Shown here one piece after another: positions 59,172 through 64,000 of a stretch of DNA of 64,000 nucleotides. The stretch is from Bog-473 sp963701955 (GTDB lineage Bacteria > Actinomycetota > Acidimicrobiia > Acidimicrobiales > RAAP-2). The notes beneath the pieces are model-generated. The model ran no database searches, had not been told where the DNA came from, and was given only the letters and a program-made list of their open reading frames with translations. The translations under genes were made by a program, and so were the position numbers. Numbering within the stretch: the first letter of the stretch is position 1; each line of letters begins with the position of its first letter. The stretch lies in NCBI GenBank assembly GCA_963701955.1, contig OY969694.1, forward strand, positions 868,001 through 932,000, read 5' to 3'.

Positions 59172-59852
59172 TCAGGTCGCCACGTCCAGGCCGCTCTGGC
59201 AGGCACCGGCGGGGTCGTCGCCCAGCTCGACCCCGGTGCCTCCCAGCCCGCAGTACCCGCCGGGATTCGCCGCCAGGTACTGCTGGTGGTACGGCTCGGC
59301 GTAGTAGAAGGTGCCGGCGGGCTCGATCTCCGTGGTGATCTCCCCGTATCCCGCCCGACGCAACGCCTCCCCGTAGCGCTCCGCGGCGGCGTGGGCCGCG
59401 CCCAGCTGCTCGTCGGTGGTGGCGTACACCACCGAACGGTACTGCGTGCCCACGTCGTTCCCCTGGCGCATGCCCTGGGTCGGGTCGTGCCCCTCGAAGA
59501 AGACGCCCAGCAACTCCTCGTCGCTGACGATCGCCGGATCGAAGACGACGAGGACGACCTCCGCGTGCCCCGTCCGACCGCTGCAGACCTCCTGGTACGT
59601 CGGGTTGGGCGTGAAACCGCCGGCGTATCCCACGGCGGTCGTGTACACCCCGCCAAGCGTCCAGAACTTCCGCTCCGCGCCCCAGAAGCAACCCATCCCG
59701 AAGGTGGCCTGCCGGAGTCCGGCGGGGAACGGCGGGGTGATCGGCGTGCCGAGCACGAGGTGCGGTTCGGTGATGGACATCGGCTGGTCCCGACCGGGCA
59801 GTGCCCTTTCCTCGGTCACCATCTCTGCCTTGTGCGAGGTGAACAGTCCCAT
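59172..59852 (-). CDS. msrA: Peptide methionine sulfoxide reductase A
   Basis: 226 residues. The catalytic motif is TFGMGCFWGAERKFWTLGGVYTTAVGYAGGFTPNPTYQEVCSGRTGHAEVVLVVFDP, then HDPTQGMRQGNDVGTQYRSVVY and the AEPYHQQYLAANPGGYCG end with a resolving-type cysteine, plus a later Cys in PAGACQSG. Reduces methionine-S-sulfoxide in proteins using thioredoxin. ATG 59852 is preceded by GGGAGGAG. Stops next to the SDR remnant. Confidence 0.95.
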   Translation of the reverse strand: MGLFTSHKAEMVTEERALPGRDQPMSITEPHLVLGTPITPPFPAGLRQATFGMGCFWGAERKFWTLGGVYTTAVGYAGGFTPNPTYQEVCSGRTGHAEVVLVVFDPAIVSDEELLGVFFEGHDPTQGMRQGNDVGTQYRSVVYATTDEQLGAAHAAAERYGEALRRAGYGEITTEIEPAGTFYYAEPYHQQYLAANPGGYCGLGGTGVELGDDPAGACQSGLDVAT

Positions 59853-60003
59853 GGCTCCTCCCGGCCCGCCCGTTCCACCCGGACGATGCCTGGTCTCCAG
59901 TATGCGGACTCTTGTCGACGTCCGGACCCTCGCCCGCCCGGCGCCATCGGGTCCCCCGGTCCCGACGGTCTCCGTCTGGGATCTTGACGACACTTCTAAG
60001 ATG

Positions 60004-60019
60004 TATCATGATATATCAT
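60004..60019. promoter_or_regulatory. AT-rich palindromes, likely PadR operator
   Basis: Overlapping perfect palindromes TATCATGATA (60004-60013) and ATGATATATCAT (60008-60019) in a strongly AT-rich patch about 100 bp before padR. The composition is unlike the rest of the window. PadR regulators bind AT-rich inverted repeats ahead of their own gene and linked exporters, so autoregulation is likely. Confidence 0.6.
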
Positions 60020-60118
60020 TAGTGTTCTTTCTGAGCGAAGGCCGAATGTGACCCACGCCGTCGGACACCGAAGAACAACGAGGGCATGCGCAGCTGCGCG
60101 TGCCGAGAAGGAGTACGA

Positions 60119-60706
60119 ATGCCACATCGACACAACCCCGACGACCTCTCGCACCGCGACGATCTCGTCGGCCACCTGCACGACCACCGCTCTGTCGGCC
60201 GCGCCATCCGTGGGGGTCGCGGGCGCTGGGGTGGGAGCGGAGGCGGCGGCGCACGGGGCGGCTGGGGTGGCGGCCGGCGAATGCCGCGCGGCGCCATCCG
60301 GTCCGCCATCATGCTGTCGCTCGTCGACGGGCCTGCCCACGGCTACGAGGTCATGCGGCGGCTCGAGGAGATGAGCGGCGGCATCTGGCGGCCCAGCCCC
60401 GGGTCGGTCTACCCACACCTCCAGATGCTCGAGGACCAGCACCTCGTCGAGTCCAACGAAATGGACGGCAACCGGGTCTACTCGCTCACCGAGAGCGGGC
60501 GGGCGGAGGCGGATCAGGCCTCGTCACCCTGGCAAGAGGCGGGCGAGACCGACGACTCGGTCCGCGACCTCCGCCACGGTCTCGGCCAACTCGTGAGCGC
60601 GTCCAAGCAGCTGGCCGGGGCGGGCAACGCGGCGCAGCTCGAACGAGGACTGGTCGTGATCCAGCGGGCCCGCAAGGAGCTGTACCAGATCCTGGCCGAG
60701 GATTGA
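60119..60706 (+). CDS. PadR-family transcriptional regulator
   Basis: 195 residues. A Gly/Arg/His-rich, disordered N terminus (about residues 1-55, RGGRGRWGGSGGGGARGGWGGG) precedes the winged-helix domain: RGAIRSAIMLSLVDGPAHGYEVMRRLEEMSGGIWRPSPGSVYPHLQMLEDQHLVESNEMDGNRVYSLTESGRAEADQA, and a C-terminal dimer helix. ATG 60119 has GGAG at 5 nt. Followed by a two-gene ABC exporter, so it probably represses it until a ligand binds. The Gly-rich tail is like that of other actinobacterial PadR proteins. Confidence 0.93.
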   Translation: MPHRHNPDDLSHRDDLVGHLHDHRSVGRAIRGGRGRWGGSGGGGARGGWGGGRRMPRGAIRSAIMLSLVDGPAHGYEVMRRLEEMSGGIWRPSPGSVYPHLQMLEDQHLVESNEMDGNRVYSLTESGRAEADQASSPWQEAGETDDSVRDLRHGLGQLVSASKQLAGAGNAAQLERGLVVIQRARKELYQILAED

Positions 60707-60731
60707 CCACTACTCTGCCCACAAGACCAAC

Positions 60732-61730
60732 ATGACGACCACCGCGACACCGCACCGGCGCGACCGGGTCCCTCCTGACGGCGAGACGCCGATCATCGAG
60801 ACGGTCGGACTCACCAAGACCTACTCGGGCACCGACTTTCGTGCCGTCGACCAGCTGGACCTCCGCGTCCAGCCCGGCGAGGTGTTCGGGCTCCTCGGCC
60901 CCAACGGGGCCGGGAAGACGACGACGGTCGGGGTGCTGACCACCCGGGTCATCCCGACCTCGGGTCAGGCCTTCATCGGAGGGATCGACGTCCTCGGCCA
61001 TCCCGCACTGGTCAAACAGCTCATCGGCGTGGTGTCGCAGCAGAACACGTTGGACCGCCAGCTCACCACCTGGGAGAACCTGTACTGGCACGGGCGGCTC
61101 TTCGGCATGGGGGCGAGGGAGTCCAGGCAGGTGGCCGACGAACTGCTCGAGCGGTTCCAGCTCACCCGCTTCGCGTCGGCGTCGGTATACGCACTCTCGG
61201 GAGGGATGGCACAACGCCTCATGGTGGCCCGTGCCATCTTCCACCGGCCGGCCATCCTCTTCCTCGACGAGCCCACGGCCGGCCTGGACCCGCAGGGCCG
61301 CCTCGCCCTGTGGGAGCTCCTCGAAGGCCTCAACGCTGAGGGGCAGACGATCCTGCTGACAACCCACTACATGGAGGAGGCGGACGCGCTGTGTGACCGG
61401 GTGGCCATCATGGACCACGGTCGCTTCCTCGCCCTCGACACGCCCAGCGCGCTCAAACGCAGTCTCGGCGCGGACACCGTGGTCAGCGTCAAGGCGGCCG
61501 GTGACCCGGACCGGCTTGCCGAGGCCTTTCGCGCCCGGATCGACGGTCTCACCCGGATCCGGCCGCTTGCCGACGGCGTCGAGCTCCAGCTCCGGGGCGT
61601 CGACCGGCTGGTGCCCCGGGTGGTCGAAGCTGCCGAGGAGGCCGGGTTCACCCTTGCCGACCTCTCAGTGACGGAGCCCACGCTCGAAACCGTGTTCATC
61701 TCGCTGACGGGCAAGGACCTGCGGGACTGA
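60732..61730 (+). CDS. ABC transporter ATPase, DrrA-like drug or lipid exporter
   Basis: 332 residues. Walker A is GLLGPNGAGKTTTVG, the Q-loop VVSQQNTLD, signature LSGGMAQRL (LSGGQ variant with Met), Walker B ILFLDEPTAGLDP and the H-loop TTHYMEEADALCDR. The C-terminal domain of about 90 residues (SLGADTVVSVKAAGDPDRLAEAF...) is as in DrrA. Forms an exporter with the permease whose start overlaps its stop by one base (TGATG). 25 bp after padR, so in the same unit. Confidence 0.94.
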   Translation: MTTTATPHRRDRVPPDGETPIIETVGLTKTYSGTDFRAVDQLDLRVQPGEVFGLLGPNGAGKTTTVGVLTTRVIPTSGQAFIGGIDVLGHPALVKQLIGVVSQQNTLDRQLTTWENLYWHGRLFGMGARESRQVADELLERFQLTRFASASVYALSGGMAQRLMVARAIFHRPAILFLDEPTAGLDPQGRLALWELLEGLNAEGQTILLTTHYMEEADALCDRVAIMDHGRFLALDTPSALKRSLGADTVVSVKAAGDPDRLAEAFRARIDGLTRIRPLADGVELQLRGVDRLVPRVVEAAEEAGFTLADLSVTEPTLETVFISLTGKDLRD

Positions 61731-62635
61731 TGGCGACCACCTCGCACGATCTCGACGCCACGCTCCAGGCTCCGGAAGATCGTCATGTCCAGCGCGTTCC
61801 GACACGCTCCACCGCGGCGGCCGCCCGCGCTTCGCTGCGCGCGTTGATCCAACGCGACCTCGTCGTGGTCTGGAAGCACAAGGTCGAGTTCACGATACGG
61901 ACCCTGGTGCAGCCCTTCCTCTTGTGCTTCGTGTTCCTCTACGTGTTCCCGAAGATCGGCCAGGGCGTCGGTGCCGCCAACGGGGTCCCCGGCGCCGAGT
62001 CTGCGTTCGCCACCGTGTTGGTTCCCGGGGTCGTCGGACTTTCCATCATGTTTCAGGGAATTCAGGCCGTCGCCATGCCGCTGGCCCAGGAGTTCGGCTT
62101 CACGCGCGAGATCGAGGACCGTGTCCAGGCACCGTGCCCGATCTGGCTCGTGGCGATCTCGAAGGTGATCTCAGGAGCCGCACAGGGCCTGATCTCTGCC
62201 TCCATCGTGCTCCCCATTGCGTCCGTAGTGCACGCGGCGAACGTGCAGGCGCAGATCACCTTGCACTGGGGCCTCATCCTCACGCTGGTGCCGCTGTCGT
62301 GCGTGTGCATGGCCTGCCTCGGACTCCTGCTCGGAACGTCATTCGAGCCGCGCAACCTCGGGCTCATGTTCGGGTTCATCGTGCTGCCCATCACCTTCCT
62401 CGGGGGGACCTACTACCAGTGGACCCGCCTGGCACCGGTCAAGGCAGGTCCGATCCACTGGCTGCAGATCGTGGTGCTGGTCAATCCGCTCATCTACATC
62501 AACGACGGGATGCGGGCTGCCTTCACCGATGCCGCCCACATGCACCTCTACGTGATCTATCCCGCCATCACCGTCTTCACCGTCGGCTTTCTCGCTCTCG
62601 GCCTGCGCAATTTCCGCAGCAAGGTGCTGACCTGA
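61730..62635 (+). CDS. ABC-2 type permease of the DrrA-like exporter
   Basis: 301 residues with about six hydrophobic helices typical of the DrrB/ABC-2 group: LIQRDLVVVWKHKVEFTIRTLVQPFLLCFVFLYVFPK, ATVLVPGVVGLSIMFQGIQAVAMPLAQEFGFTREIEDRVQAPCPIWLVAISK (the conserved EDR segment that contacts the ATPase), LGLLLGTSFEPRNLGLMFGFIVLPITFLGGTYYQW and the last helix near residue 280. Substrate not deducible. Ends 209 bp before egtB, a gap in which I see only the elements noted there. Confidence 0.92.
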   Translation: MATTSHDLDATLQAPEDRHVQRVPTRSTAAAARASLRALIQRDLVVVWKHKVEFTIRTLVQPFLLCFVFLYVFPKIGQGVGAANGVPGAESAFATVLVPGVVGLSIMFQGIQAVAMPLAQEFGFTREIEDRVQAPCPIWLVAISKVISGAAQGLISASIVLPIASVVHAANVQAQITLHWGLILTLVPLSCVCMACLGLLLGTSFEPRNLGLMFGFIVLPITFLGGTYYQWTRLAPVKAGPIHWLQIVVLVNPLIYINDGMRAAFTDAAHMHLYVIYPAITVFTVGFLALGLRNFRSKVLT

Positions 62636-62710
62636 CCGCTGACACCGGCGTCGGGCGGCCCGGGAGTCGACAGGACGCCACCACACGGTGAGCGGCTTCG
62701 CCGCCAGGTG

Positions 62711-62761
62711 ATTGCGCAATTCCGGACTGCGTGCCCGGCTCTGAGGAGGTCTGGCTAGGGT
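62711..62761 (+). promoter_or_regulatory. Palindrome and -10 box upstream of egtB
   Basis: ATTGCGCAAT (62711-62720) is a perfect 10-bp palindrome; TAGGGT (62756-62761) is a TANNNT -10 box giving a leader of about 75 nt to ATG 62845. The palindrome sits about 40 bp ahead of the box, where an activator or repressor could bind. The rest of 62636-62844 holds nothing I can support. Confidence 0.35.
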
Positions 62762-62844
62762 GAACCGGACGACCGCCGGCGAGCATGCGCTGCGCTCCGA
62801 GGGACAGGGAATGCTCCAGGAGCGGTGGGCGAAGGGACCGATCG

Positions 62845-64000
62845 ATGGACACCAGCGACCGAGCAGCACCAGCAGCACGGTCCGACCTCGTGGAGGCCTA
62901 CCGGTTGGTCCGCGCGCTCGACCGAGAGGCTGGCCTCCCCCCTGAGCGCTGAAGACCAGACCGTCCAGACCATGCCTGACGTGAGCCCTACCAAATGGCA
63001 TCGGGCACATGCGACGTGGTTCTTCGAGACCTTCGTCCTCGGCGAGTACGCCTCGAACTACGAGGTCTTCGACGACGTGTACGCGTACATCTTCAACTCG
63101 TACTACGAAGCGGTCGGGGCGCGCCATCCGAGACCAGAGCGTGGTCTCTTGTCCCGGCCGGGCATCGCCGAGATCGCCCGCTACCGCAGCTGGGTGGACC
63201 GTGCCATGGAGCCCCTCCTGCGCGACCCCGGTCAGCCAGGGCTGGCCGACCTGATCGCGCTCGGCCTCAACCACGAGCAGCAACATCAAGAGCTCCTCCT
63301 GATGGACATCAAGCACGTCCTGTCGCGTAACCCGCTCCACCCGGCATATCTCGACGTCCCGCCGCCGGTCGCCGGCGAGGCGGCGCCCAAGGCCGGGTGG
63401 TTGGAGCATGGCGGAGGCCCAGTGGAGATAGGCCACCACGGCCATGGTTTCGGCTTCGACAACGAATTCCCCTTGCACACGGTCCAACTCACGCCTTTCG
63501 CACTGGCCGACCGCCCGGTCACCTGCGGCGAGTGGTTGTCCTTTGTGCACGACGACGGTTATCGGCGACCCGAGCTCTGGCTGTCCGATGGGTGGTCCGT
63601 GGTCAATGCGGACCGGTGGGAAGCACCGCTGTACTGGTCACGCCATCCCGACGACCCCGAGCAATGGCTGCAGTTCACCCTCTCGGGATTACGACCGGTC
63701 GACCCGGACGAGCCCGTGTGCCACGTGAGCTACTACGAGGCCGACGCCTTCGCGCACTGGACCGGGATGCGATTGCCGACCGAATCTGAGTGGGAGACGA
63801 TCGCGTCTGCGCACGGCGAGGGTGACAACTTTCTCGGTGAGGTCGATCGAGCGCGCGGCCGGCCAGACGTCGCCCCCCATCCGCGCCCCGCCGTCGAGTC
63901 GAACGCCCTGTTCGGGGACGTCTGGGAGTGGACGTCGAGTGCCTACTCCCCCTACCCCGGCTTCCGGGCTGCGCCCGGAGCCGTCGGCGAGTACAACGGC
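62845..64000 (+). CDS. egtB: Hercynine oxygenase (EgtB), 3' end outside the window, frame broken near 62920
   Basis: Mononuclear iron enzyme of ergothioneine synthesis coupling hercynine to gamma-glutamylcysteine or cysteine. The N-terminal DinB-type domain has VSPTKWHRAHATWFFETFVLGEY and the iron site NHEQQHQELLLMD (HxxxH), with the C-type lectin/FGE-type domain beginning about GPVEIGHHGHGFGFDNEFP and RLPTESEWETIA. From ATG 62845 (AAGGG about 9 nt upstream) the first 25 codons, ending LVEAYRLVRAL, are in one frame; the rest (TERLASPLSAEDQTVQTMPDVSP onward) is shifted. Dropping the G at 62920 joins them perfectly. The gene leaves the window at 64000. Confidence 0.88.

Noticed and set aside
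1..64000. tRNA or rRNA genes
   Set aside because: No cloverleaf with T-arm GTTCRA and acceptor pairing, nor rRNA sequence, was noticed on reading; a tRNAscan-SE run would settle it.

Overview
This is high-GC DNA of an actinobacterium. No rRNA or 16S marker lies in the window, so taxonomy is inference. The gene set (DivIVA, SepF, YggT, the bacterial proteasome activator Bpa/PafE, an NDMA-type alcohol dehydrogenase, EgtB, DUF222-HNH and DUF3040 proteins, menaquinone genes, and no ftsA beside ftsZ) fits Actinomycetota, most likely class Acidimicrobiia. Genes are densely packed with many 4-bp GTGA/ATGA overlaps. At least twelve genes appear to be leaderless: a TANNNT -10 box ends 6-9 nt before a GTG or ATG start with no Shine-Dalgarno.

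Layout. 1-3.7 kb (minus): shikimate operon aroC-aroK-aroB-aroQ followed by a Xaa-Pro peptidase that leaves the window. 3.7-13.4 kb: an NfuA-like Fe-S protein, a cysteine-rich unknown, an NDMA-type alcohol dehydrogenase, an amidohydrolase, small proteins, flavin reductase, lipoprotein, tyrS, a carotenoid oxygenase-family protein and a DUF222-HNH protein. 13.3-18.9 kb: a menaquinone cluster on alternating strands (menD, menH, menA, menB, menE); menB and menE fire from one symmetric -10 element, and menE carries an apparent 1-base insertion. 18.9-30.4 kb: a DUF255 thioredoxin-fold protein, two unknowns, dnaE, bpa, a phosphodiesterase-fold protein, an Rrf2 regulator, a histidine phosphatase and a sigma-70 factor.

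30.4-49.5 kb (minus): rluD, lspA, a DksA/TraR-type zinc-finger protein with a histone-H1-like tail, divIVA, yggT, sepF, yggS, ftsZ, then the division and cell-wall (dcw) cluster read from mraZ: mraZ-rsmH-ftsL-ftsI-murE-mraY-ftsW-murG-murC-murB-ftsQ-ftsZ. murF and murD are absent from their usual places. Upstream of mraZ lie a 10-bp-periodic array of candidate MraZ boxes on a promoter and three perfect 20-bp tandem repeats.

49.7-64 kb: a lipoate ligase-like protein, an HNH nuclease, a ROK kinase, small membrane proteins, a low-molecular-weight tyrosine phosphatase, a CapA-family protein, a DUF2254 membrane protein, a 14-TM MFS exporter fused to a MarR-like domain, an SDR remnant, msrA, a PadR-regulated ABC exporter and the start of egtB (ergothioneine synthesis).

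No wholly new multi-gene system was found. The strongest unexpected signals are the MraZ-box array, the symmetric menB/menE promoter, the murF/murD-less dcw cluster, the DksA-H1 fusion, and several genes (menE, egtB, and less surely capA and ftsW) whose reading frame is broken by what looks like exactly one extra base each. That last pattern should be checked as sequence error before any biology is built on it.
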